A stretch of 64,000 nucleotides of DNA, taken from positions 44,053 to 108,052 of the forward strand of contig JAHEAR010000008.1 in the NCBI GenBank assembly GCA_024642665.1, written 5' to 3'. The translations under genes and the position numbers were made by a program. The notes beneath the pieces are model-generated. The model made no database searches, was not told the DNA's origin, and was given only the letters and a program-made list of their open reading frames with translations. Shown piece after piece: positions 26,189-35,387 of the stretch (the stretch's first letter is position 1; each line of letters opens with the position of its first letter). This DNA is from Bacteroidota bacterium. Its GTDB lineage: Bacteria > Bacteroidota > Bacteroidia > Chitinophagales > Saprospiraceae.

Positions 26189-29100
26189 ATGATAGGTAGT
26201 TACCGCTTTCCTATAACTGTTCTGCTTGTGTTTTTTGTGACAGCATTGAACGCGCAGTATATCACCGTTTCCGGCAGAATCACCGATTCCGGGGACAATT
26301 CGCCCCTGATTGGGGTAAATATTCTTGAAAAGGACAATCCTGCAAATGGGACAATTTCCGATTATGATGGTAACTATACTATAAGCTGTCCGGCCAATGC
26401 AACCATATCCTTTTCTTATGTTGGGTATTTGCCAAAGGTATTTTCCACTGATGCTTCGGACATGAACCTTGATTTGACCCTCGATCTTGATATCGAGATT
26501 TTGGATGAATTGGTCGTAGTCGGTTACAGCACCAAGCGGAAAAGTGCAATAAATTATGCTGTTTCTACAGTGAATGCAGAGGAAATAGGTCTGACCCAAA
26601 GTTTAAGAATTGAACAGGCCCTTCAAGGCAGAGCCTCCGGAGTGCAGATTACCCAGAGTTCTGGATCTCCAGGAAATGGCCTTTCGGTGATAGTGCGTGG
26701 GGCAGGAACTCCTTTGAATAGCAACCCCCTTTATATTGTCGATGGAATCTGGGTAGATGGGATAGACTATCTGAATCCGAGTGATATTCAATCCATAAGT
26801 ATATTGAAAGATGCAGCATCGGTGGCCATTTATGGTGCATCAGGAGCGAATGGGGTAGTTATAATCACAACGAAAGAAGGGACGCTTAACTCAAAGGCAA
26901 AAATAAGTCTTGATGCCTATTATGGTGTGCAGACAGTCGCCAAAACGCTCGATCTATTAAATGGTGAGCAATATGCCACCCTTTTGCTTGAGGCGGATCC
27001 AAAAAATCCATTCGACCTGAATGATCCGCTTACCTATGGAAATGGTACAGACTGGCAAAATGAGTTGTTTCAAAATGCTCCGATTGAGAGTTACCAATTT
27101 AATATTACAGGAGGGGGTGCCAAGACGACCTATGGTATGTCCGGTGGGTATTTTAATCAGGAAGGTATTATTGGAAAAAAGAAATCAGCCTTCGATCGCT
27201 ATAACGCTCAGTTTAAAGCCACGACACAGGCTTCAAAAGCATTCAGTTTTCAGGCCAATGCCAATTTTACGCATACTTCAAGAAATGCGCTACCGGAAAA
27301 TAATGAATTCTCTTCTCCGGTTGCATTTGCGCTTAATATTGATCCTTTAACTGCACCATATAAAGATGATGGCACATTCAATTACTCCAAAATAGTAACC
27401 GGTGATATCAAAAACCCACTTAATCGGGTGGCAACAACTTTTGATACGTGGGAGAGTGACCGGATTATCGGTTTGTTCGCCCCGCAAATTGAATTCATAG
27501 AGGGTCTGAAACTCAAATCAAGTATTTCGGGAGACCTTAATAATGCCCGGCAGTTTATGTTTGGCCCTTCTTACAATCTTGATTCCACTGGTATCTATGT
27601 GCACGAACGCGTGGATCAGAATTTTGTAGCGAAAAATAATTATCGTTGGTTTAATGTCTTATGGGAAAACATATTGAGTTATGATACGGAAATTAGGGGT
27701 GGTCATAACATTGCGCTCCTGGTTGGTAGTTCATATCGCAACAGAAATTTTGAACAGACAGGAGTAGGTCTTGCAGACCTTCCGACGAATGATCCGGATA
27801 AGGCATTTATCGTGGCTCAGAATATTACAGAGGACAATAAGGATACGCGAAATATATTCGAAGTTCGCAGCCAATCTACCTTGCTTTCCTATTTTGGAAT
27901 GGTCAATTACGATTATTTGGGTAAGTATTTCTTTTCTGCCTCTTTTCGACGGGATGGCTCCTCCAGGTTTGGCGAGAATAATAAGTTTGCCAACTTTCCA
28001 GCTTTTTCTACCGGCTGGATTGTTACCAAGGATTATTCACTTGGCGAAAATTGGAACTACCTCAAAGTTCGATTTTCATGGGGACAGAATGGTAATGAAG
28101 CCAGCCTTGGCGACTATGGATTTACAACGATTATCAATCCTGTTCGCTACATCTTTGGTGATGATCAGACGATTGTGAGTGGCGGTGCTCCTGTCACACC
28201 TCCGAATAGCGACCTGAAATGGGAGGTGAGTTCACAAACGAATGTGGGTGTTGATCTGGGCTTCTTTAAAGACAAACTCTCTTTGACTGCAGATTATTTT
28301 TATAAGAAGACCAGTGACTTACTTATTCCTGCAACGATCTTAGCAACTGCCGGATCCGGCATTGATGATATTTCTCCACCTTTTCGCAATGTGGGCAGTA
28401 TGTCGAACAAAGGATTTGAATTAGCTGTAGGATATAAGACTACATTCCGAAAGGAATTTCGGTTTGCTGTAAATGTGAACGGTACTTATATTAAAAATAA
28501 GGTCACAGATCTCGGTGCTGCAACTGCTCCATTTTCTTCCGGGTATAATCAGGGATTGGGAGGTACAACGACTCGAATGGAAGTAGGCAAACCGTTGGGA
28601 TATTTCTATGGCTATCAAACCATGGGTATCTTCCAGAATATCTTTGAAGTAGAGGAATATGTGGATGATGATGGTAATCAGATTCAGCCAAATGCCAAAC
28701 CAGGTGATTTCCGGTTTGCCGATCTGAATAATGATGGCAAAATCACAGATGCTGACCAGACGGAACTGGGCAATCCATATCCTGACTTTTTCTTTGGAAT
28801 CAGTACTTCGATGGAATGGAAGGGTTTTGATCTCAACTTGTTTTTTTATGGCTCTGTCGGCAATGAAATTGTAAATGCCACCACGCGCTATGATGTTCGG
28901 GTATCTAATCTGCCTGCCAATCGATTTAATCGATGGACACCTAACAATCCTTCCAATGAAGAGCCCAGAGTCAGCCTTACGGACCGTAATGGCAATTTCA
29001 GATTCTCTGATTACATGGTAGAAAATGGTTCATACTTCAAATTAAAGACGATTCAGATTGGGTATACATTACCGAGCAGTCTCACAAAAAAATATTCCGT

Positions 29101-29290
29101 GGAGCGAATGCGTTTTTATTTTTCGATTCAAAATGCCTTTACCATCACCGGTTACTCCGGTCTTGATCCTGAAATCGGAAAGCAGAATGCATTTGATAAC
29201 TCGATTTCCTCTACCCTTAATTATGGTGTTGACCGTGGGCTCTACCCACAGTCCAGACAATTCATTTGTGGAATTAATGTAGACTTCTGA
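26189..29290 (+). CDS. susC: SusC/RagA-type TonB-linked outer-membrane transporter
   Basis: A 1033-residue outer-membrane glycan importer. The signal peptide ends ALNAQ (residue 22). Residues 24-105 are the carboxypeptidase-regulatory-like domain (VSGRITDSGDNSPLIGVNI). The TonB-linked plug starts near DELVVVGYSTKRKSA and includes LQGRASGVQITQSSGSPG and IVDGIWVDG. A large beta-barrel fills the rest and ends RQFICGINVDF. It pairs with the SusD gene that follows and is the first gene of the laminarin-type PUL. The substrate is inferred from the downstream GH16/GH17/GH30/GH149 set. Confidence 0.95.
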   Translation: MIGSYRFPITVLLVFFVTALNAQYITVSGRITDSGDNSPLIGVNILEKDNPANGTISDYDGNYTISCPANATISFSYVGYLPKVFSTDASDMNLDLTLDLDIEILDELVVVGYSTKRKSAINYAVSTVNAEEIGLTQSLRIEQALQGRASGVQITQSSGSPGNGLSVIVRGAGTPLNSNPLYIVDGIWVDGIDYLNPSDIQSISILKDAASVAIYGASGANGVVIITTKEGTLNSKAKISLDAYYGVQTVAKTLDLLNGEQYATLLLEADPKNPFDLNDPLTYGNGTDWQNELFQNAPIESYQFNITGGGAKTTYGMSGGYFNQEGIIGKKKSAFDRYNAQFKATTQASKAFSFQANANFTHTSRNALPENNEFSSPVAFALNIDPLTAPYKDDGTFNYSKIVTGDIKNPLNRVATTFDTWESDRIIGLFAPQIEFIEGLKLKSSISGDLNNARQFMFGPSYNLDSTGIYVHERVDQNFVAKNNYRWFNVLWENILSYDTEIRGGHNIALLVGSSYRNRNFEQTGVGLADLPTNDPDKAFIVAQNITEDNKDTRNIFEVRSQSTLLSYFGMVNYDYLGKYFFSASFRRDGSSRFGENNKFANFPAFSTGWIVTKDYSLGENWNYLKVRFSWGQNGNEASLGDYGFTTIINPVRYIFGDDQTIVSGGAPVTPPNSDLKWEVSSQTNVGVDLGFFKDKLSLTADYFYKKTSDLLIPATILATAGSGIDDISPPFRNVGSMSNKGFELAVGYKTTFRKEFRFAVNVNGTYIKNKVTDLGAATAPFSSGYNQGLGGTTTRMEVGKPLGYFYGYQTMGIFQNIFEVEEYVDDDGNQIQPNAKPGDFRFADLNNDGKITDADQTELGNPYPDFFFGISTSMEWKGFDLNLFFYGSVGNEIVNATTRYDVRVSNLPANRFNRWTPNNPSNEEPRVSLTDRNGNFRFSDYMVENGSYFKLKTIQIGYTLPSSLTKKYSVERMRFYFSIQNAFTITGYSGLDPEIGKQNAFDNSISSTLNYGVDRGLYPQSRQFICGINVDF

Positions 29291-29336
29291 TATGACAACC
29301 AGGATAAGACCCATGACGTTTAAAAAAGTGATAACC

Positions 29337-30848
29337 ATGAAGAATTTTGCTTTAGTGATCTGTACCGCATTGCTGATGGTTTCTTGTAATAAGAATCTGG
29401 ATAAACTACCGGTGATTGGCGAACTGGATACAAACTTTTACCAAAATGAGCAGGATGCTCTTTCGGCACTTACAGCAGCATATGATCCACTTCAATACAA
29501 CTATACGACCATTGTCTATCATTTCAGATGGTTCTTTGGGGATTTTCCTTCTGATGATGCCATCAAAGGGGGCTCCGGTCAGACCGATCAACCGCAACTA
29601 GAGGAAATTGCCACCTATTTTGCAACTCCGTCAAATATTCATTTGAATGCAGATTGGACGGCAAAGTATATCGGGATCTACCGTGCAAATATTGTGCTTG
29701 AAAAAGTCCCTGAAATTCCACAGAGCGAGATCAATGAGGACATCCGGCAGCGCATTCTGGCGGAAGCGAAGTTTCTTCGGGCCTATTATTATTTCGATTT
29801 AGTAACGATGTATGGTGGTGTGCCACTCATCACAAAAGTATTATCACCCAGTGAATACAACCAGCCGCGTGCAAGTGCCAATGCGATTTGGACACTGATT
29901 GAGCAGGATCTGACCGAAGCTGCTGAAGTGCTACCCGAAAAAAGTGAATATAGTGCTTCAGATATCGGACGTGCTACAAAAGGGGCGGCATTAGGTTTGT
30001 TGACGAAGGCTTATATCTATCAATCAGATTGGGTGAGTGCGCAGAAGACGGCAGAAGATTTGATCAATAGTGGTGAATATTCGCTTGGGGCGGATTTTGA
30101 TGAGATATTTGTCAAAGACGGAGAGAATGGACCCGGATCTATTTTTGAAATACAACGCTCGCCATTAGGTGGCGGCTATTGGGGAAGTGTCAACGGTTCC
30201 AATGAAGGCAACCTAACCAATATCTATCAAATTGCCCGTGGACAATTCGGCGGATTTGGATTTAATATTCCTCAGCAAAGCCTCGTGGATGAATTTGAAA
30301 CGGGTGATCCCAGACTCAGTAGTACCGTATTTAGAGTTGGGGACACCATGGGGGATCGGGGTGTTTTTACGAAAGCAGCCACAGGCTTTGATCATGATTA
30401 TTATGCAAAAAAATATTTCGTCAGCAGAAGTGAACACGAAGAAATTAACATAGGGGATCCATTGATGAACGGGGAGTCCAATGATCGCATCTTGAGATAT
30501 GCTGATCTGTTGCTCATGCATGCCGAAGCGGCTTACCATAATGGGCAGGAAGGTGTCGCACGAACTTCCCTTAATGCTGTTCGTGAAAGAGCAAGACGAA
30601 ATGCTAATCCAGGTATTCTCCCTGATGTAAATGCTTCCGGACAGCAATTATTGGACGCGATTTATCACGAAAGAAGAGTAGAACTCGCGTTGGAAGGTTT
30701 GCGCTTTTTTGATGTAGTCAGGCAAGGCCGAGGACCGGAAGTATTCGGTCCACTGGGATTCATCGCAGGCAAACATGAGGTTTTTCCAATTCCTCAACAA
30801 CAGATATCATTAAGTAATGGAACGCTAACACAAAATCCAAATTATTAA
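29337..30848 (+). CDS. susD: SusD/RagB-type glycan-binding lipoprotein
   Basis: A lipoprotein of about 503 residues at the outer face, lidding the SusC barrel. The start chosen is the ATG at 29337, which opens a clean leader MKNFALVICTALLMVSC with lipidated Cys17; an upstream ATG at 29292 only adds a non-signal stretch. The TPR-rich SusD fold shows ILAEAKFLRAYYYFDLVTMYG and the C-terminal ERRVELALEGLRFFDVVRQG. It begins 46 bp after susC. It should bind beta-glucan oligosaccharides; no binding residues can be named from sequence alone. Confidence 0.95.
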   Translation: MKNFALVICTALLMVSCNKNLDKLPVIGELDTNFYQNEQDALSALTAAYDPLQYNYTTIVYHFRWFFGDFPSDDAIKGGSGQTDQPQLEEIATYFATPSNIHLNADWTAKYIGIYRANIVLEKVPEIPQSEINEDIRQRILAEAKFLRAYYYFDLVTMYGGVPLITKVLSPSEYNQPRASANAIWTLIEQDLTEAAEVLPEKSEYSASDIGRATKGAALGLLTKAYIYQSDWVSAQKTAEDLINSGEYSLGADFDEIFVKDGENGPGSIFEIQRSPLGGGYWGSVNGSNEGNLTNIYQIARGQFGGFGFNIPQQSLVDEFETGDPRLSSTVFRVGDTMGDRGVFTKAATGFDHDYYAKKYFVSRSEHEEINIGDPLMNGESNDRILRYADLLLMHAEAAYHNGQEGVARTSLNAVRERARRNANPGILPDVNASGQQLLDAIYHERRVELALEGLRFFDVVRQGRGPEVFGPLGFIAGKHEVFPIPQQQISLSNGTLTQNPNY

Positions 30849-30884
30849 TAAATTATCATTTACAAACAACTAAAATTTTTATTC

Positions 30885-32615
30885 ATGAGAAAATTATTCT
30901 ATTTACTCAGCCTTGTTTTATTGCCTATGCTGGTGATGACGACATCATGCAAAAAGGATGATCCAGTCGAGCCGGAAGATGTGAAATCACGTTTCACGGC
31001 AATGCAAGATGTCAATGATCCACTTACCTGGACATTTACAAATGCTTCTTTAAATGCAGTGTCATATGCCTGGACTTTTGGTGACGGAGGTACGGATACG
31101 GCGGAGAGTCCGACGCATACATATGCTGCCGATGGTACGTATACAGTGACACTGATTGCTACCGGTGCAGGGGGTGCCACAAACACTTCCAGCAAAGATA
31201 TCACAGTGGTTGACCCTAATGTAGAGTTGAAGAAACTTACGGGCGAAACTTCCAAAACATGGAAATTGCTTCGGACAATAAATCCTGCAACCGGCGAATT
31301 TCCAATCTCCGTGGGACCTGCTGACAGATCTCAGATTTGGTTTGCTTTAGGTCTTCAGGCGCCAATTGCTTCACGGCCTTGCCTCATGGAAGAAGAATAT
31401 ATATTCAGTTTTAACGGCAATTATGAATATCGACTTAAGGACAATATGGTTTGGGCAGAAGCGGGTGTATGGCCTGCTGCTATCCAGGAGACATGTGTTG
31501 ATGCTACCGTTCCTGCTAATATGGTGAATGTGGATGGTGCTGATATCAGCGCCTGGGGTGCAGGTATGTTTTCATTTGATTTTGATGTAGCCGCAGGAAC
31601 GTTGACATTGAATGGTCTGGGTGCTCATGTGGGAAGCTCAAAAGTAGGGACAGATGCTGAGTATACAACACCTCAGTTAGGGGTCACTTATAAGGTTGTA
31701 AGTCTGGAGACGGATGGTCCAGTAGATATGATGGTTCTCGAGACAGATATTCCACAACCGGGTTACTGGCAATTCAGACTGGTTGCTTATGATGATCCGA
31801 ATGATGAGCCAGATTTGCCAATGGAAGTTGTGGCTGATTTTTCAGCGGCGGTTAATGGCAGGGATGTTTCATTCACGAATAGTTCACTTAATGCAACTTC
31901 ATATTCATGGGATTTTGGGGACGGAGGAACTTCTACAGAAGCCAGCCCGATGCATACATACGCTACAGATGGATTGTTTGATGTGACGCTTACTTCAATG
32001 GGTACTGGTGGATCAAATATGACTACACAAACCTTCCTGATTTGTACCAATAATACGTTTACAGCTTCTGACTTGAATGGTAATGGAACTAAGACATGGA
32101 AACTGTATCCGGGTGCAGGCGCATTAAAGGTTGGACCTTGCAAAGGTTGTGGAGAAGGGGGTAATTGGTTTGCAACCAGTAAAGATGATGTTAATACGCG
32201 AAGCTGCACTTTCGACGACACGTATACTTTTGATAATGCGGGTAATTTTACTTACGTGACAAACGGAGATATATGGGGCGAAGCATACATGGGCTTACCG
32301 GATGGTGCCTGTGCTACAACGAATGCATTGACAGGAGGCGCTACCGCCTGGGGAGATGGTAATCATACGTTTACTTTTACCGAAGGAAATCCATCCTCCA
32401 TTACGGTGACCGGAACTGGTGCTTTCATCGCCCTTCCTAAAGCCTTTAATGGTGGTGAATATTCAACACCAAATCCGGTTGCTAATGGTTCTGTAACGTA
32501 TGAGGTTTTGTGTTACCTGAACGATGGTAACAGGGAAATAGTGGTGATCACCCTTGATATTAGTGCGGGTCAAACGGGTGGAGCGTTTTGGACATTTACC
32601 CTGCAAGCAGAATAA
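30885..32615 (+). CDS. Surface glycan-binding lipoprotein with duplicated PKD + beta-module
   Basis: A 576-residue lipoprotein (lipobox TTSC, Cys22) in the position usually held by SusE/SGBP-B. It is an internal duplication: PKD domain (about 35-115, YAWTFGDGGTDTAESPTHTY), a 180-residue beta module (KTWKLLR onward), a second PKD (about 318-395, YSWDFGDGGTSTEASPMHTY) and a second beta module (KTWKLYPG onward) to the end. Corresponding motifs in both modules are KTWKL, W-x-EA, EYxTP and WxFxLxA. The second copy has gained a CKGCGEGG segment. It probably captures glucan chains at the cell surface. No enzyme motif is visible. Confidence 0.85.
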   Translation: MRKLFYLLSLVLLPMLVMTTSCKKDDPVEPEDVKSRFTAMQDVNDPLTWTFTNASLNAVSYAWTFGDGGTDTAESPTHTYAADGTYTVTLIATGAGGATNTSSKDITVVDPNVELKKLTGETSKTWKLLRTINPATGEFPISVGPADRSQIWFALGLQAPIASRPCLMEEEYIFSFNGNYEYRLKDNMVWAEAGVWPAAIQETCVDATVPANMVNVDGADISAWGAGMFSFDFDVAAGTLTLNGLGAHVGSSKVGTDAEYTTPQLGVTYKVVSLETDGPVDMMVLETDIPQPGYWQFRLVAYDDPNDEPDLPMEVVADFSAAVNGRDVSFTNSSLNATSYSWDFGDGGTSTEASPMHTYATDGLFDVTLTSMGTGGSNMTTQTFLICTNNTFTASDLNGNGTKTWKLYPGAGALKVGPCKGCGEGGNWFATSKDDVNTRSCTFDDTYTFDNAGNFTYVTNGDIWGEAYMGLPDGACATTNALTGGATAWGDGNHTFTFTEGNPSSITVTGTGAFIALPKAFNGGEYSTPNPVANGSVTYEVLCYLNDGNREIVVITLDISAGQTGGAFWTFTLQAE

Positions 32616-32645
32616 ATTTTGACAATTTTGTTGTTATTGTAATGT

Positions 32646-32684
32646 ATTCCCCCGACTCTTATAAGTTGGGTCGGGGGAATTATT
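32646..32684 (+). terminator. Strong hairpin between the transport and hydrolase parts of the PUL
   Basis: Ten-base arms (TTCCCCCGAC at 32647-32656, GTCGGGGGAA at 32670-32679) with a 13-base loop are followed by TTATTAAA. It looks like a terminator or an attenuator with partial read-through, since the same-strand GH16 gene starts 70 bp later. Confidence 0.7.
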
Positions 32685-32757
32685 AAACATTGCTTCTCAC
32701 TTTCTAAGCTTAGAAATGATTTGCTTGAATATTAGTTCCTCCGGAAAAAATTTGCAC

Positions 32758-33969
32758 ATGAATAGCATAAAATACCTCATTCTATCATTATTGGTCATCC
32801 TGGTATCTCTTTCCTGTAAGGATGACGTGGTTTCTCCATTAAATGTGGGGGATCAAAGATTAGTGGTATATAATCTTTCATTCGACGAACTCGATGAAAC
32901 ACATGATGTGATTTATTATATTCGGATGATGGGGGAGATTCCGGCAACCAGTCCGGTGGACTATCGCACAATCGACGGTACGGCGATTGCGGGAATTGAT
33001 TATGAAGCTGCAGCAGGACAAGTCACCTTTGAAACAGGGGAGACCATCAAGGATATTAACATATCCATTATTGGCGATCTCATAGAAGAAACTGAAAAAT
33101 CATTTACCATCGAATTTACCAGTCCTTTTGGTGACTTTGCCAAAGCAAATGTTAAAATCATAATTAACGATGACGATGGAGATATTAATAATGGAGAATT
33201 AATGATTCCCTTGCATGGGTATGTGACGCCTGAATCTTATCCGGGCATGAGTCTTGTCTGGCAAGACGAATTTAAACAAGGAGCGATTGATGGCTCCAGT
33301 TGGTCGTTTGATACCGGCACAGGATGTCCCAATCTATGTGGTTGGGGAAATAATGAATTGCAATATTATCAAACGGATAATTTGTCAATGCATGATGACG
33401 ATTTTCTCGTGATCGAAGCGCGTCGCCAGGTAGGTGGTTCGAATGATTATACCTCCGCCCGAATTTCTACAAAAGGTAAACGGGCATTTCAATATGGTCG
33501 TGTAGATATAAGAGCAGCCATGCCAAAAGGAAAAGGTATCTGGCCCGCTTTATGGATGCTGGGAAGCAATATTGATACCAATCCCTGGCCATCCTGTGGT
33601 GAAATTGATATTATGGAATCGAGAGGGGATCAGCCTGGCCGTGCATATGGCACTGTTCATTATGGTGCAAGTTTTGATGAGCGGATGTTTAATGGGTCCA
33701 CAAAAGAATTATCCTCCGGCGATGAATTCAATAAAGAATTTCATGTATTTTCTTTGATTTGGGAGGAAGACCTTGTGCAGATTTTATTGGACGATGTAGT
33801 CTATCACACTTTTTCACCAAGCAATACCGGTGGCCAACCTTACCCGTTTAACCAACCTTTTTATTTTCTATTTAGTGTAGCCGTTGGTGGGGACTTTCCT
33901 GGAAGCCCTGACGCCAGTACAGTTTTCCCGCAGTACATGATTGTAGATTACATACGCGTATTCCAGTAG
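32758..33969 (+). CDS. GH16 laminarinase lipoprotein with Calx-beta domain
   Basis: A 403-residue surface or periplasmic endo-beta-1,3-glucanase. The start at 32758 gives a leader with lipobox VSLSC (Cys20); an earlier ATG at 32716 would add 14 non-signal residues. A Calx-beta-like domain spans about 35-140 (TIDGTAIAGIDYEAAAG). The GH16 domain follows from about 160, with GCPNLCGWGNNELQYYQTDN and the catalytic CGEIDIMES: Glu282 nucleophile, Asp284, Glu287 acid/base. ExDxxE with the extra residue marks the laminarinase-like branch. It starts the hydrolase half of the PUL. Confidence 0.92.
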   Translation: MNSIKYLILSLLVILVSLSCKDDVVSPLNVGDQRLVVYNLSFDELDETHDVIYYIRMMGEIPATSPVDYRTIDGTAIAGIDYEAAAGQVTFETGETIKDINISIIGDLIEETEKSFTIEFTSPFGDFAKANVKIIINDDDGDINNGELMIPLHGYVTPESYPGMSLVWQDEFKQGAIDGSSWSFDTGTGCPNLCGWGNNELQYYQTDNLSMHDDDFLVIEARRQVGGSNDYTSARISTKGKRAFQYGRVDIRAAMPKGKGIWPALWMLGSNIDTNPWPSCGEIDIMESRGDQPGRAYGTVHYGASFDERMFNGSTKELSSGDEFNKEFHVFSLIWEEDLVQILLDDVVYHTFSPSNTGGQPYPFNQPFYFLFSVAVGGDFPGSPDASTVFPQYMIVDYIRVFQ

Positions 33970-34085
33970 GTTTATAATTGAATAACAAAACAGAATTTTA
34001 CTAAGGTGTCATGGATCTATAAGAAGTAAAAATTGATCCTGTCGAATCAATCGTTTATGTGCCATCAACCTGAACTCCCGGTATT

Positions 34086-35387
34086 TTGATCCTGATACGA
34101 AACATAATCCTATTGGCTCTTTTTTCCCAATGTGTACATTCGAATTTTACAGGGGCGACTCAAGTGTCTGTTATCAAAAGTTTGGACGGTATGAAGCTGG
34201 TGGTGAATGGAAATGATTTTATGATCTGTGGCATGAACTGGGATTATTATCCAATCGGTACGAATTATGCCTATCGATTATGGGATCAGTCGGACGATTT
34301 TATTATCGCCGCGCTGGAACGTGAAATGGTATTATTGGGTGGTATAGGGGTTAATGCGATCCGCCTGCATTCGGATGTGCCGCCAAAATGGATTACGTAT
34401 ATCTACACGAAGTATGGCATATACACCATGCTCAACCACACCTTTGGGCGTTATGGGTTGACGATCAATGATTCCTTTATCAACCACACCGATTATGCCG
34501 ATTTTCACCATAGGGAGTTTCTCCTTTCCGGAGTAAAACAAATGGCAGAAGTGTATAAGGATACACCCGGGTTATTGCTCTACCTGCTGGGTAACGAGAA
34601 CAACTATGGGCTATTTTGGGAAGGCGCAGAAACGGAAAATTTGCCTGTGGCAGACAGCCTTGCCGAAATCCGCGCCCGACCACTTTACACATTGTTCAAC
34701 GAGGCATCCATTGCCATAAAAACTATTGATCGGTCTCACCCGATTGCCATATGTAATGGGGACCTCCAGTTTCTGGACATTATTGCGGAGGAGTGCGGTG
34801 AGGTTGATATTCTTGGTACCAATATGTATCGCGGCGTGTCCTTTGAAGATGTAGCTAGGCATGATGATCCTTTTCTAAAAGTTAAAGACAATCTCAACAT
34901 GCCTCTTCTTTTTACTGAATTAGGCGCTGATGCGTTTGATGCCATCACCAAAAAGGAAGACCAGTTAGCGCAAGCTTATTATGTGCTGGGTAATTGGAAG
35001 GAGATATATGAGCATGCAGACGGTTTAGGGAATGCCGGTAATGCTATAGGAGGATTTACCTTCCAGTTTAGTGACGGTTGGTGGAAATTTGATCAAACAA
35101 AAAACCTCGACATACACGATGAACATGCCAGTTGGCGTAACGGGGGCTATCAGTTTGACTTTGTTGAAGGAGAAAATAACATGAATGAAGAATGGTTCGG
35201 CATATGTGCAAAAGGAGAAACAGATCAAAAGGGACATTACTTATTATATCCGCGCACATCCTTCCATGTTCTGAAGGATATTCATTCATTCAATCCGTAT
35301 GCTGAAACGGTGACCCTGCCCTCCATCGATGAATATTTTTCAGGTATTCGCTTAGCGTATGACCTGCCAAAATCAATTCCGCAATGA
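34086..35387 (+). CDS. Clan GH-A glycoside hydrolase of unassigned family
   Basis: A 433-residue hydrolase with a hydrophobic leader (IILLALFSQC). No in-frame ATG precedes residue 36 and a stop lies at 34071, so translation most likely begins at TTG 34086. The TIM barrel has GMNWDYYPIGTNYAYRLW near the start, the acid/base Glu171 in LYLLGNENNYGLFW and the probable nucleophile Glu278 in LLFTELGADAF, a spacing typical of retaining GH-A enzymes. It resembles GH2-type barrels without the flanking sandwich domains, and GH72 and GH158 are other candidates. Its stop overlaps the start of the GH149 gene, so it probably provides oligosaccharides to the phosphorylase. Confidence 0.8.
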   Translation: MILIRNIILLALFSQCVHSNFTGATQVSVIKSLDGMKLVVNGNDFMICGMNWDYYPIGTNYAYRLWDQSDDFIIAALEREMVLLGGIGVNAIRLHSDVPPKWITYIYTKYGIYTMLNHTFGRYGLTINDSFINHTDYADFHHREFLLSGVKQMAEVYKDTPGLLLYLLGNENNYGLFWEGAETENLPVADSLAEIRARPLYTLFNEASIAIKTIDRSHPIAICNGDLQFLDIIAEECGEVDILGTNMYRGVSFEDVARHDDPFLKVKDNLNMPLLFTELGADAFDAITKKEDQLAQAYYVLGNWKEIYEHADGLGNAGNAIGGFTFQFSDGWWKFDQTKNLDIHDEHASWRNGGYQFDFVEGENNMNEEWFGICAKGETDQKGHYLLYPRTSFHVLKDIHSFNPYAETVTLPSIDEYFSGIRLAYDLPKSIPQ

